A stretch of DNA of 64,000 nucleotides from Sialis fuliginosa (lineage: Eukaryota > Arthropoda > Insecta > Megaloptera > Sialidae): assembly GCA_961205875.1 (NCBI GenBank), contig OY540811.1, forward strand, positions 15,803,248 through 15,867,247. Direction: 5' to 3'. The notes under the pieces were generated by a model. The model was not told the origin of the DNA and made no database searches. It saw only the letters and a list, made by a program, of their open reading frames with translations. Numbering within the stretch: the stretch's first letter is position 1; each line of letters opens with the position of its first letter. Below, in pieces: positions 49,001 through 58,600 of this stretch. The translations under genes were made by a program, and so were the position numbers.

Positions 49001-49470
49001 ATAATATTATAAATGTGTGCGAAAAATTGTAAAGATTTCAGTCTTAATTTTTTTTATCGAAATTATAGAGCTTTTTGTCTATAAATATTTTGATTTTTTA
49101 ATTTCTTCAATAAGTTTATAAATAAGTACATCAAAATCAAAATGAGTACCCATTAAGCAGTGCAGAGTGACTATTACATGCCTCTGTGAAATTTTATCAA
49201 GAGGTAAAAAATATAAAATGTTTATCTGATTTTAGTTTATTTCATTCAAATACAAAACAAAACATTTATTCAGAAATTTTATTGTTTTTGGTGACTTTAC
49301 GAAAGATTATTAAATTTGAAATGAATATCAAATCTTGTTTAATTACTTTTTGTAACGAAATGAGTTTAATAACTTACCTGAGAGTCTTTCTTATCAGTCA
49401 ATAAAATGATTCGACTTAGAACAAGGTGAAGGTTGGCATTCAATGACGAATCTTTATAAATAGCACTCAC
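33719..49470 (-). CDS. ADAMTS zinc metalloprotease, procollagen N-propeptidase-like clade (spliced, 5' incomplete)
   Basis: A secreted reprolysin-type protease of the extracellular matrix. Thirteen minus-strand exons with consistent phases give 824 visible residues and a stop at 33719. Order: second half of the catalytic domain with the zinc site HEMAHILGLTHD (His107, Glu108, His111, His117 of the visible part) and Met-turn VMAP; disintegrin-like and first TSP1 ([15 protein letters not shown]); Cys-rich domain with [11 protein letters not shown]; spacer; three more TSP1 repeats; Lys/Arg-rich linker; PLAC domain with the CCKSC ending. The phrases [18 protein letters not shown] and the PLAC sequence are closest in memory to vertebrate ADAMTS2/3/14, so a procollagen-processing type is inferred. 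The signal peptide, prodomain and N-terminal catalytic part are not found; they belong upstream of 49470. Exons are clearly more GC-rich than the introns. Confidence 0.92.
34345..34639 (-). CDS. ADAMTS exon: third TSP1 repeat and start of the fourth
   Basis: Encodes [30 protein letters not shown], then a Ser/Thr/Asn-rich stretch ([17 protein letters not shown]), SICSSETKP and FWVHSEWSQ. The TSP1 core is normal, but the stretch between its middle cysteines is longer than usual. The acceptor is TCATAG|T and the donor TCGCAA|GTAAGT. Confidence 0.9.
34973..35241 (-). CDS. ADAMTS exon: end of spacer and second TSP1 repeat
   Basis: Encodes [20 protein letters not shown], then [19 protein letters not shown] and [11 protein letters not shown]. 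The TSP1 motifs [13 protein letters not shown] are clear. The acceptor ATCTAG|TTA was chosen because the alternative AG nearby shifts the frame into a stop. The donor is ATAAG|GTAACC. Confidence 0.88.
35912..36156 (-). CDS. ADAMTS exon: spacer domain, first part
   Basis: Encodes [17 protein letters not shown], then [16 protein letters not shown] and [16 protein letters not shown]. The I.V.LPA.A..I.I and L.AKGPL phrases are typical of the beta-rich ADAMTS spacer. The acceptor is TCACAG|AA and the donor TTTTG|GTAATT. Confidence 0.88.
36570..36702 (-). CDS. ADAMTS exon: Cys-rich domain with CGVCGG motif
   Basis: Encodes [22 protein letters not shown] and [11 protein letters not shown]...D.CGVCGG..S.C is diagnostic of ADAMTS. 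The acceptor is TTCTAG|GGT and the donor AAAG|GTAAAT. Confidence 0.93.
37132..37195 (+). ncRNA. Hammerhead-ribozyme-like motif (Penelope/retrozyme type)
   Basis: CTGATGA (37155-37161), one extra G, a perfect 6-bp stem GACTTC-TTGT-GAAGTC (37163-37178), GAAA (37179-37182), a loopless stem III TACGTG, and the cleavage triplet GTC ending at 37190. A GAG after the cut can pair with CTC before CTGATGA (a 3-bp stem I). The very short, self-complementary stem III is the form known from Penelope-like elements, where dimers are active. The extra G and weak stem I make activity uncertain. Confidence 0.5.
37190..37275 (+). mobile_element. Repeat tail following the hammerhead-like motif
   Basis: GAGTGACATTGTTTTAT, TATATTTTTAGTTTAAGTGA and CTAAGAAACCACAGTTTC, then CCGTTTTCCAGTAGT. 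This stretch is nearly identical to 41008-41099, showing a mobile family with the ribozyme-like motif at its edge. Confidence 0.7.
37763..37884 (-). CDS. ADAMTS exon: Cys-rich domain
   Basis: Encodes [20 protein letters not shown], then [18 protein letters not shown]. The C.L.C and V.DG..C pattern is that of the ADAMTS cysteine-rich domain. The acceptor is TTTTAG|AT and the donor ATACAG|GTACTT. Confidence 0.9.
38606..38790 (-). CDS. ADAMTS exon: end of TSP1 and start of Cys-rich domain
   Basis: Encodes [20 protein letters not shown], then [12 protein letters not shown] and [15 protein letters not shown]....RIC is the canonical end of an ADAMTS TSP1. The acceptor is CAACAG|G and the donor CAGG|GTGAGC. 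The exon is strongly GC-rich compared with its flanks. Confidence 0.92.
38791..40591 (-). other. ADAMTS intron with repeat fragments
   Basis: It holds the small TIR element at 39652-39738 and a fragment around 39170-39225 (GAAGCATCCGTATTAAGTAA) that recurs inverted at 54035-54080. It also has ATCAAATTTCATTACT near 39460, shared in direct orientation with 54345. No gene. Confidence 0.65.
39652..39738. mobile_element. Very short TIR element (about 87 bp)
   Basis: GTATAGGTGCCCCAAAAGT at the left and, inverted from the right, GTATAGGTGTCCCAAAAAT. It looks like a mariner-type end pair with almost no interior, in an ADAMTS intron. Confidence 0.6.
40592..40782 (-). CDS. ADAMTS exon: end of disintegrin-like domain and first TSP1 repeat
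   Basis: Encodes [13 protein letters not shown], then [19 protein letters not shown] and FRNRFCDNP. It completes the KWC..G.C motif across the splice and holds the central TSP1 repeat with the WxxW and CSRTCG motifs. The acceptor is TTTTAG|TGG and the donor CCAAT|GTATGT. Confidence 0.93.
40783..43109 (-). other. ADAMTS intron
   Basis: It holds the 129-bp hairpin insertion (40971-41099) and a fragment near 42545 (GTGGGTCGAA...TTTCGCGG) like that at 61395-61425. An open frame at 42268-42522 on the plus strand resembles no known protein. Confidence 0.65.
40971..41099. mobile_element. 129-bp hairpin insertion with 12-bp target duplication
   Basis: Flanked by perfect 12-bp duplicates GTGTCATCTACT (40959-40970 and 41100-41111). 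The left 40 bp is the reverse complement of the segment ending near 41065 (GTTTTATTGTGGTTAAGG). They flank ACACGTGTC, which is the stem III/cleavage sequence of the hammerhead-like motif at 37182-37190. The rest matches 37190-37275. Confidence 0.85.
43110..43242 (-). CDS. ADAMTS exon: disintegrin-like domain
   Basis: Encodes [38 protein letters not shown]. The C..LWC and PP..GT.C patterns are ADAMTS signatures. The acceptor is TTTCAG|A and the donor GATAAG|GTAAAT. It is separated from the preceding exon by an intron of only 61 bp. Confidence 0.92.
43304..43417 (-). CDS. ADAMTS exon: end of catalytic / start of disintegrin-like domain
   Basis: Encodes [19 protein letters not shown], then [15 protein letters not shown]. 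The CL.D.P and QC...FG pattern is the usual catalytic-to-disintegrin junction. The acceptor is AAG|GAAATGG and the donor GATGG|GTAAAA, which splits a Gly codon. Confidence 0.9.
43545..44360 (-). mobile_element. Decayed mariner transposon in an ADAMTS intron
   Basis: Inverted ends AATTAATTCTCGGCC (left) and GGCCGAGAATTAATT (right) enclose a minus-strand mariner transposase remnant. It is about 815 bp, shorter than the roughly 1.3 kb of an intact mariner. Target duplication not determined. Confidence 0.8.
43630..44130 (-). pseudogene. Mariner transposase remnant (internally deleted)
   Basis: The minus strand reads YKKWFKTF (N-terminal helix-turn-helix end), [20 protein letters not shown], then after a stop [40 protein letters not shown] and [13 protein letters not shown]. 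The second and third catalytic aspartates (HDNARPH and SSDY) remain. The region with the first catalytic Asp is deleted, and there are frameshifts and a stop. Non-functional. Confidence 0.85.
44361..45923 (-). other. ADAMTS intron, 5' part
   Basis: AT-rich intron sequence beside the mariner copy. No further feature recognised. Confidence 0.6.
45924..46079 (-). CDS. ADAMTS exon: rest of zinc motif and Met-turn
   Basis: Encodes [19 protein letters not shown], the Met-turn VMAPM, then [15 protein letters not shown]. The acceptor ATCAG|TTTAGG is used instead of the AG five bases further on. Only it restores HEMAHILGLTHD in frame. The donor is TTAT|GTAAGT. Confidence 0.92.
46080..46823 (-). other. 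ADAMTS intron between zinc-site exons
   Basis: 744 bp of AT-rich intron that splits the zinc-binding motif HEMAH|ILGLTHD. Nothing else seen. Confidence 0.8.
46824..47065 (-). CDS. ADAMTS exon: catalytic domain with start of the zinc motif
   Basis: Encodes [47 protein letters not shown] and [11 protein letters not shown]. The HExxH zinc-binding core is at the exon end and the codon for the next residue is split (AT|T). The acceptor is TTCCAG|GTA and the donor CAT|GTAAGT. Confidence 0.93.
47066..49377 (-). other. ADAMTS intron
   Basis: It holds the piggyBac-like MITE at 47167-47694 and a fragment near 48723 (CAGAGGCGTAGCTTGGGTTT) of a common dispersed repeat. The minus-strand open frame at 48555-48761 shows no known domain. 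Confidence 0.65.
47167..47694. mobile_element. piggyBac-like MITE (528 bp)
   Basis: The ends CCCTTAACTGATATCGTA and, inverted, CCCATAACTGGTATCGTA are bordered by TTAA at the left (47163-47166) and TTTA at the right, a once-mutated TTAA duplication. Ends starting CCC plus TTAA fit piggyBac. The interior is GC-richer near 47560-47690. No ORF. Confidence 0.75.
49378..49470 (-). CDS. ADAMTS exon: catalytic domain, first visible part
   Basis: Encodes 31 residues, [20 protein letters not shown] then [11 protein letters not shown], matching the ADAMTS segment just after the first catalytic helix. The acceptor is TTTCAG|GTG and the donor CTCAG|GTAAGT, phase 0 on both sides. Being in mid-domain, it needs upstream exons that are not seen in this window. 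Confidence 0.9.
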
Positions 49471-49854
49471 CTGAAATGTAAATTAACACAATGTAATGAG
49501 TTACATCAAAAGAGCTTCAAAGAAAACATAAATATCCATCAAGAAATTTAAGATTCCTAAGTGCCGTGGCATTTAGTTGTACTTTATTAAATATATGTAG
49601 GTATGTAGCACACCCAATCCTGTTTTATACAGTATAGACGGTTCAAAGAACACTGTAAAAATATACACAGTATAAGGAAAAATCGTAGACTGATTCTACA
49701 ACTTAAAAACTCCTACAAAAATTAGTAACTTTGTTAAAGGAAACACATTTGTTTAGCATATTCATGGATATTATATATTTAATTAACATATCGCTTTTAA
49801 AAATAAAAAATAAAATTCTGTCTCTAAAAAATAAAAAAAACGTTATTTTGATCG

Positions 49855-50330
49855 TCAGTCCAGGCTGATTTTTGAAATATAGTTTTGCTACTCAGAGGAT
49901 TTGTTACAAATATGGTTTAGAATAATACACTAAGTTTGCTCAGATTTTGGTTCTCCGCATCATGGGTAAACCATGTCGTATAAAAATTCTTCAGATCTTT
50001 TGATTTTTGCTAAATAACGGTATAAATAAGTATGTATTATACAAAAAAATGTTTCATATACGCTGAAAAAAGTGGCTAAAACACACTTTTTTAAAACTGT
50101 AATGACTAATAAAATTTAACGTTTTTTTTATTGATACTCCTGGAAAATAAACTAGTCCGGTATTTAGTAAAAATCAGAAAATCTAAAGAATTTTGCAATT
50201 GAACCATGGTTTATCCATGACGAGGATAAAATTGGAGCAAAGTTAGGATATTATTCTAAACCACATTTGTAACAAATCCTGTATCAAAAATTTCTATTTA
50301 AGGCACTTTTTAGCCTAGATAGCCTAGACT
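49855..50330. mobile_element. Foldback MITE (about 475 bp)
   Basis: The left arm, with AGGATTTGTTACAAATATGG at 49896 and onward to CATGGGTAAACCATG, is mirrored by the right arm ending CCACATTTGTAACAAATCCT at 50280. The arms are about 120-150 bp and diverged. No ORF. Confidence 0.75.
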
Positions 50331-51786
50331 ACATATAAAATACAGAAAAATGCAAAAATGATAACAAAATATCTTATCTAGATTTAAAGGGGCCGTGGAA
50401 AATAAAGGGCTAATTTCTATTTGTCGATCGTACTACTTCAAAACTGTGTAAATAGACAAATTGTATATCCTATAAGTTATAAATACCTACTAAAATATAA
50501 TAAATATTATAATTAATTATATTTGAACAGGGGGTCGGATGAGACAAAGGTAAGCCACGTGTGTTGGTATAAATCTTAATTTAAATTGAGTTATTTATGG
50601 CAAGAAATCATCCTGTATATGAAACGTGTGTTGTAAAACATGAATATTCAGGATTAAATTTGCATAAACGGGTCCTATATTAATACAATTATACATAAAA
50701 TCCACTTCAAAATGTTAGAATATCTAACGGTTTACTTGTAAACAATTTGTTTTTGTTGATGTATACTTATATACAAATATTTATAAACTGGCGAATTTCT
50801 GAAGGTATTTAATAAAACATAAGAAATTTAAAATTTTGTAAAAACAAAATATTTCTTTAAAATTAAACTTATATAATTTCATTTATAAGTATATGTATAT
50901 TATTGTACATATTCCTTCATAAATACTTTGTTTATTTTTTAACATACTATAATTATATAATATCCCCTTATCCGAATAAGTCCGTTCTATTGTGCAACTT
51001 ATATAAAATAAAAATATTGATATTTAACAATGATAACTAACAATTAGTTGTTATTTTCGAAAAATTAAACTAATTGCTTGGTACAATTAGATGATGATAG
51101 TTAATGGATACATTATACATATAACAAACTACGTAATCCATTATACGAAACTATTACCAAAACTTGATGGTCGCCATTCCATAGACGTCGTTAAAAAATT
51201 AATAATATACAAACATGCTTTAAATAACAATTAAATTTGGTCTGTTAGAGAGATGATGGTTCTAAATATTCACATAGACGTTTTTATGTTAATTAAAATG
51301 GTAGACCATTAATTTTCAGACAGTTTTTTTGTGGAGCACACTGGTAACAATGAAGTAGGGTGTTTTGAATTCTATAATTATCTTCCTTGTCTAAGGCTGT
51401 TTGATTACGATTTAAAATCGTTACCATAGTTTTATTTAATAATGAAACTAATGTCTACATCAATATGAAATAAATTTTTTTTTTAATAAGTAAACAAACT
51501 TTGGATAAAAATGACAGCAATAAGTCGAGAAAATAAATTAATAAAATATTGATGAAAAATTCATGTAATATTTATCGAGATGAAAACAATTCGTAATGGC
51601 GAAATTGAAAGCAAATATAATAAAATTCCTCAAAGCAGTGGATATAAAAGTATGTGAGTATATTTTAAAAATCTATTTTTCTGTAAAATGTGTCAAATAT
51701 TGCTTATATACTAAAATAAAAATGTTTTATTATTTAATCAGACCCAAAATATTGAAAACAATTTATATATTATATTTAAAAATGGT

Positions 51787-52258
51787 TGTACATTAGGGTG
51801 GGCCAGTTTTCCAGCCGACCTCGGCTACCCCCCTACGTGAAAGTAATCTCAATTCTAATAAAAAACGCCCATGGAACTAAACCTTTAAATTCAACTTTAG
51901 CTCGACGCATTTTTGATTGAAAATTTTAAGTTTGTTTTCAAAACTGACGCCTGGTAGCACTCAATAAAAAAATGGATGTCAAATTCGGAATCCTCGTACC
52001 CAAATACCCTTGGGTTGGTGGTTTGCTTAAATCAATGAAAAATTGTACATTTTCATGTATATTTACATACATACATATCTATTTAATTCAGGGGACTCAA
52101 ACTTAAAATTTTCAATCAAAAATGCACCGAACTAAAGTTGAATGTAAAGGTATAGTTCCATGGGCGTTTTTTCTTAGAATTGAGAGTACTTTCACGTAGG
52201 GGGGTAGCCGAGATCGGTAAAATTCCTTCCATACAATTTGGCCCACCCTAATGTACAT
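51787..52258. mobile_element. Foldback MITE just upstream of the lipase gene (472 bp)
   Basis: TGTACATTAGGGTGGGCCA at the left and its complement TGGCCCACCCTAATGTACA at the right. The arms of about 150 bp share GCCCATGGAACTA and CTACGTGAAAGTA words in opposite orientation. No ORF. The right end is 270 bp from the lipase start codon. Confidence 0.88.
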
Positions 52259-52527
52259 ATTTAAAAAATTTACATTTTAATTTCCCTTTTATAAATATTG
52301 TTTGTATGTATAGATATTAGATATGTGAATATAAATTGATTAAAAATTAGATAGATATTTCTCTCATTTATCTTAAGAACATTTCAATGTCAATTGAGAT
52401 TATTTTATCTTAAAAGATACATTTTTCTAAGTATAGAAATAATATTTGTATAAATCACTTTTCATCCATACATTATTTTTCTTTTATTATTAGAACTTCA
52501 ACGGGTAAAATCATAGTATACAAAAGA

Positions 52528-52653
52528 ATGTTTGTCAGATATATAGTTTTGATTTTGTATTTTTTCTTAATATACTTCACGGCTTCCAAGGAAAGTGGAA
52601 AATATGAAACAAATAGCTATAATCATTTAGAGTTCATAAAGGAATTAAATGTA
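52528..52653 (+). CDS. Lipase exon 1 (start codon, signal peptide)
   Basis: Encodes residues 1-42, with the hydrophobic core IVLILYFFLIYF. The donor AATGTA|GTGAGT is preferred to the GTAGTG three bases earlier because it matches the consensus; both keep the frame. An acceptor-like TTATTATTAG ends at 52493, so an upstream 5' UTR exon is possible. A TATAAA at 52449 has no good initiator 30 bp on. Confidence 0.75.
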
Positions 52654-55600
52654 GTGAGTTATTTTGAAATATTATCAATAAATGCCTTAGTACCTTTTAA
52701 TTTCTTGATGTCTGCATAACTATTAATATGATAAGTATTTTAAGTTATAATTAATTATATTTTAGCCTGCAAGTCGATCTATTGGGAGTAACATCAATAA
52801 AATATTAGATTTTTTACAAAAAGTGAAATTCAACAGTTCATATATAGGACTAGATGTGGTAAGAAATAATAATTTATTGAATAATTTAATTTAAAATAAA
52901 ATGTGGAAAATATATTTAAATAATATAATTTAATAATTACATATAATACCTACATAGAATTATCAATACCAATAAATATATTTTGTGGGCAAAAAACGCG
53001 GGCATAAGAATTGAAGTAATTTTCGGAAAAATAAATGAATATGGAATGTAAGAACATTTTATAACGTAGTTTGCAAATAAAAATAATAATAAATGAATAC
53101 AGATCAATATAAAATAACAAAATTGTTTTTTTCTTTGTTATTTCATTTACCGATCGATTTGTATGATTTCGGTTTAAATTAATTTTTGAAGATACCTAAA
53201 TATAGATAATGTAATGTCAATTTATTTATATACCCATGTATATTCTATTTTTGATATGCGTTAAAATAGAAATTTCATCTGAAAACGACAAATCTAACGA
53301 TTTCTCTACTACAAAAGTATTTCCAAAAATAGTCGGCAGGTTCTAAATTATATTATTGATAACCTATCAATCATGTTTATATCATTACGCGTGCTTCGTG
53401 ATATTGGAAAATTGAAGGCTTTGTAAGAGGTAAATTTTATAAAAATTCAAATACCAATAAATATAGATTCTATTATCCTTATATACATAGTTGGTTTATT
53501 TTGGCGAATTTCGAGAATATTATTACTGATAGAACTTACTAAACTATGTATGTACATATATAAATAGGTCAGGGATCGATAACCAAACGCGTAAATAATT
53601 TTCCAATGAATTTTGAAAATTATAATATTATATTTACGAATTGGTACTATTAATAATAAAAGCCTATGTTTGCCTGTGTGTAACGTATTGTTGCTGGACA
53701 GATAAAATAATAAATACTTCAAATGTCTACCCAATATTTGAGATTCAATTTGCATTTTCCTAATAATTTATTAGAACGTTTTCGAAGTAAAATATTTTTA
53801 TTTATTCTGAAAACTTCTACAGGGTCATTCAGGGTTGGAAGCCAAACTTAAACAATGATTCGAAGATGTTATTGTTTAATAAGCAGATCATTTTATATGA
53901 ATATTTGCTCGGAAATTCCTCCTTTAATTGAGTATATCAGATATATGATAACGATACACAAATAGGTAACTTGCAATTGTCACATTAGAACCGTTGACAA
54001 GAAATATTATTAAAAATAAAAGTAGGTACTTTAAATTTTTACTTAATACGGATGCTTCAAATTACACAAAATAATCTTATATTCTTGTTCTATTAAAAAA
54101 TAAGAAAATAAGTTTGTAAAATATACCCCCATAAATGTGACCTTTTTAAACTAAAGTCAATTGTATTATTGGCCACGAACTAAAACGGCTGTATGTCAAT
54201 AAGAGCAAACTATAATAACTTGTTTTCTTATGTTTAATAATAGAACAAGAATATAAACAAATTTTGGGAATCGAAAAATCTGTATGGTTCTATAACAAAC
54301 TATCAAAGTTAATAGTAAATAAAAACTAATTATTACTAAACTTCGTATCAAATTTCATTACTATACCAAAATGGATTCTTCAGATTTAATGAATACAAAA
54401 TAATTTAAGGTAGGATCCCTGGTTGAAGTATAAAAAAATTACGATTTTTGAAACCGCTGTAGCTCAGTCATTTTTCAATTTATCAACTCGGGGTTTTTTT
54501 TACGTGAAAGAAGACGTAATTTTCTAATTTTTTCCGTCCTTTTTCATGTGTCTTATGTATTTTTATCCCCCCTCCCAGAGCCCACAAAATGGCTTCACAA
54601 AAATGATTAGGTAAACGAGTAGCCACCTAACTCGAGAACGAAAGGTCGTATCGAAAAAAATAAAAATGCATATTATCAGTAATTACGCAAGGAATTTTAA
54701 ATTGTCCGATTGGCGCGAATTTTTCAAAAAAAGTTCAAAAATGACCAATCGAATGAGATTTTATAAATTTTATTAAAATTAATACAACGCGGGCGCAGCT
54801 GCGGACGGACTGCTAGTAATTATAATTATTTATTTTTGGTGTACCAAAAATTTTTAGTTAGACCATTTGGGACACAAAAAGGTTATTGACTCCTGATGTA
54901 GGTAATTAAAAAAAATTGTTCTTGTAAGGAATGTCAGTATAATTGTAAATTTTACTTAAATAAAAGAATGATAAATAAAATAAGTAGATAATATTCTTAG
55001 AAAAAAAACTAATCTGAATGATAGATAGTTTTATTGTTTTAATGACATTATTAAGTGTATATACTTTTATATAATCAATACTAGATGTAATCTTACAGTA
55101 ATTATCTTTTTGTTCACATTTTAATATCAGCACTATAAATTATTGTTATGAAGAAAATATAAACAATTCTTTGATAAATTAAATGTGCGCTGAGTAAATG
55201 TATTGAGTTTTAAGTCATAGGTACTTTAATTGCTATATAAGTCGAAACTTTAGACAAGATAAATTAAAATATATTCTCAAATACAAATAGCTTATACCAT
55301 AGATTCCAAACATAGATTAATTAACTAATGAAACTTGCTTTACCTTCTTTTACCCGCTCTGTACAATCTAATTAAAAGTCCACTACCAAAAATATTGCCA
55401 TTATTTAAGAGATCTTCTCTTTGTTCCAGATTAAATAACATAATGAGATTCTTTTATTTTGAATACTAACTAATTTATAAAATGTGCCGTCTAGTTTAAA
55501 TATCCAGTCATTGTAATGTTAATCGACTCAATGTGAACTAAATTAAATGTAAGTAGTTAAACTCTAGCTAAATTACAGTGTACCGGCTCACATTTCAAAT

Positions 55601-58600
55601 GATTCTCTGGGAGAGATAATGGCTAATGCAATTCTAATGATACACAATTAACAAATGGGAATTTATTCGTTTCTACGTAAATTATTTTTGCACGAATGTA
55701 AAATGTGTTAGTAATTGTTTAAAAATCATATTTGGTTAATTAAATTTTAGAATATAAGGTTTAGGTGTTTGTTTTTAATTTAAGGATTTCGTAGAAAACT
55801 AGGAACCCGTAAAGTTTCGGTTTGTCCATATGTCCGTTTGTTTGTCTGTCTGTATGGCACGCGCCTTCATATTCTCCCATTTATATACCTATTAAAATGT
55901 AATTTAGTATAAGAACGTAGATTGATGTCCAATAAAACAGAAATGAGATTTTTGAAAAAATATTTTTTTAGATCCTCCTCCATAGACTGAAAAGAGTACC
56001 CATTTTTTTCCACTTACCCCATTGGGTCTGATTTTAAGCCTTCAGTGTCGAGATATTTGCTTTCAAAGTCGTTATCAGATTACCCCCTCCCCTCTAATTT
56101 CTAAACTATTGCAAAAATCTGAAAAAAATCCATAACGTAGCCTTTAATTAGTACTTCAATGACAATTATAACAAACAATGTAGTAAAAAAGTTTATGAAA
56201 AATTTAGAAATAAGTGCGAAAATATTATTTCTTTGATATCTTTAAAATACTATTTATTTTAACCTAGAAACACACACAAAACTAAATAAAAAAATACAAG
56301 TAGCTGTTGAATATTATCAATTTTTGTAAAAAAAGTAAAAACTAATAAAAGCAATGCTGACTGCTTATATATTCGTTTTTATTTTTCGTAAATACATTTT
56401 AAAAACACTGACATAAAAAGAGTCAAAACCATTATTAGGAAGTGCTATAGAATCATTTATGTACCTATGTATATATCGTATATATGTATATTAGTACGGA
56501 AATCTAGAATCTTATTTATCTCACGTATTTCATTAAAAATTTCAATTTAGACGTAAGTTTGCTCAAGAATGGATTTCAGATTAAATAATTTTTTGTGAGG
56601 GGATACTAATTTCAGATATTAGTACTAACTTTAAAGTTTTTTAGGGGTTATTTTGAAGTTAATTAATTATTTTCCATTACAGGATAAACATATACAAAAA
56701 TATGGATATCCTTCAGAGGTTCACAAAGTCATTACCCCAGATGGATACATATTAACAATGCATCGGATCCCACATGGCAAAGAGGTCGAACAGATCAAAG
56801 TCACGAGGCCTGTTGTTTTCCTACAAGTAGGCCTCATGTGCAGTTCAGCCTGTTTCGTGGATTTCGGGCCTGAGAAGTCGTTAGGGTTCCTGCTAGCGGA
56901 CCGTGGGTTCGATGTGTGGCTGGGGAACACAAGAGGTACGACGTTCTCGAGGAATAATATTGCCATTGATCCGGATGAAGGACCTGACTTTTGGAAATAC
57001 AAGTAATAAGTTTTAAATACACTAATAGAAAAAAAACCTTATGGTACTTTTTTCATTCAAACTGGAATATCGCAATACCAAAAAAATGGAAAAGGCGTTT
57101 CAAAGCTAAGAAAAAAAACCGCGTTTTGGTCATAAAAAAACATTTAATAACACAAAAATACCCTCAAATTAAAAAAAAGATAAACTTTAATTCAATTTTC
57201 ACATCCTAACCTAACCTAATGAAAGTACTTTGAAAATGAGAAATTTTTTCAATAAAATTAGGTGGTCCTTTATTTTTTTTTCCATGAGTGTATATTAATC
57301 AATTTTAGATTTTTTGTCATAATTTTCTTGAAATTTTATTTCATTTTTCCTCGTGCATAGTACAAAAAATTTTCTAATTAATTTTCAGGCGAGGTCGTGA
57401 GTATATTTTGAATGTAAAATATATATTTTATAAAGTTGATATTGTATTGTAAGTATTATTTGTAAGTTAACAACTTATTTTCAATGATAAAATATATCAT
57501 AATTTACCAACTAGAAAGAAATATCTAGTAACAAATATTATTTTTATCAATGATACAAAACAGAAATATAATATTATTATGTAGGTATGACATAAAATCG
57601 AATTAATATTTCTTTCTGGAAAACATATTACAGACCGATGTATTTGAAATCAATTGTTCTGATATTAAACTGAATAAAGAACCGCTGAACAAAAAAACAT
57701 CACAAAACCAATTATCTTTGAAAAAATCGAACCATTCGTGAATGATGAGCTCACAAATATAATAAAAAAATATATAGACTATAATCTGTTTTTGGAAGAA
57801 AAATTCGAATGAATATTTAATTATCCAAGTACTTTATTTTTCAATTATTGCACGTTTTAAATTTAAATAATTATTATTTATTGTTATATTCGATTTTTCA
57901 CTAATAGTTACGGTTGGCAACACTTTTTAAAATTTAGTAGGTAGTTGTTTTAAGGAAGGGGAAAAGTAAAAAAGTACTTGTGTGCCTCAGGTGTAAAATT
58001 AACTTGGCACGTCGTTTCTTATCAGTTAATGGGTTGGAAACTTGAAATTTTCGATTTGATAAAATTAATTTAGGAGTGAAAATGGGAAAGAATGAAAATG
58101 AAACAAATTTTTTCAGGTATAAGCTATATTACGAAATAAGAAAATTAATGTTATTTCAGATTTTTTCAGAAATATTTAAATACTGCAAACTTGTAAATTC
58201 ATGGTTTTTTTATTTGTGATTTAAAACTGGCCGCACTTGATAAATTATTTGTAAGAACTTCTATTGGTGTTTCAGGTCACATTCAAGATCAAAGGCTATA
58301 GCCGGGTAAGCATGCAAAACATGCCTTTACATGGATTTGGCTGATTATTTTTTTGAAAGTCACATTCTATTTAACATTCAACCAGACCAAATATTAGCTT
58401 CCAAAAATTTATAGTATTAAGACACTTGCAGTCGCCCACGCCACGCTCGCGCCCTGCCGATACGACCGCATGTGAATTTAAACGAGTATGTTATACCCTT
58501 TAAATTTTAAATCAAAGGTATAATATATAAAAAAATAATGATTGCCCTCCGAATACAACATAGTGTTTTTTTACCTCTATAATATATTTCAAGCACCATC

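Larger units (their letters stand above)
49471..52527. other. Region between the ADAMTS and lipase exons
   Basis: It holds two foldback MITEs (49855-50330 and 51787-52258) and a 65-bp repeat at 51333-51400 shared with 17513-17580. ADAMTS prodomain exons were looked for on the minus strand and not found. No convincing lipase promoter was seen. Confidence 0.6.

Noticed and set aside
51596-51796. 66-codon plus-strand open frame upstream of the lipase
   Set aside because: Considered as an upstream lipase exon. No signal peptide or lipase motif, and AT-driven composition.
55355-55460. Minus-strand exon-like segment (LEQREDLLNNGNIFGSG) considered as an ADAMTS 5' exon
   Set aside because: Has plausible splice borders but no similarity to ADAMTS prodomain or catalytic sequence.
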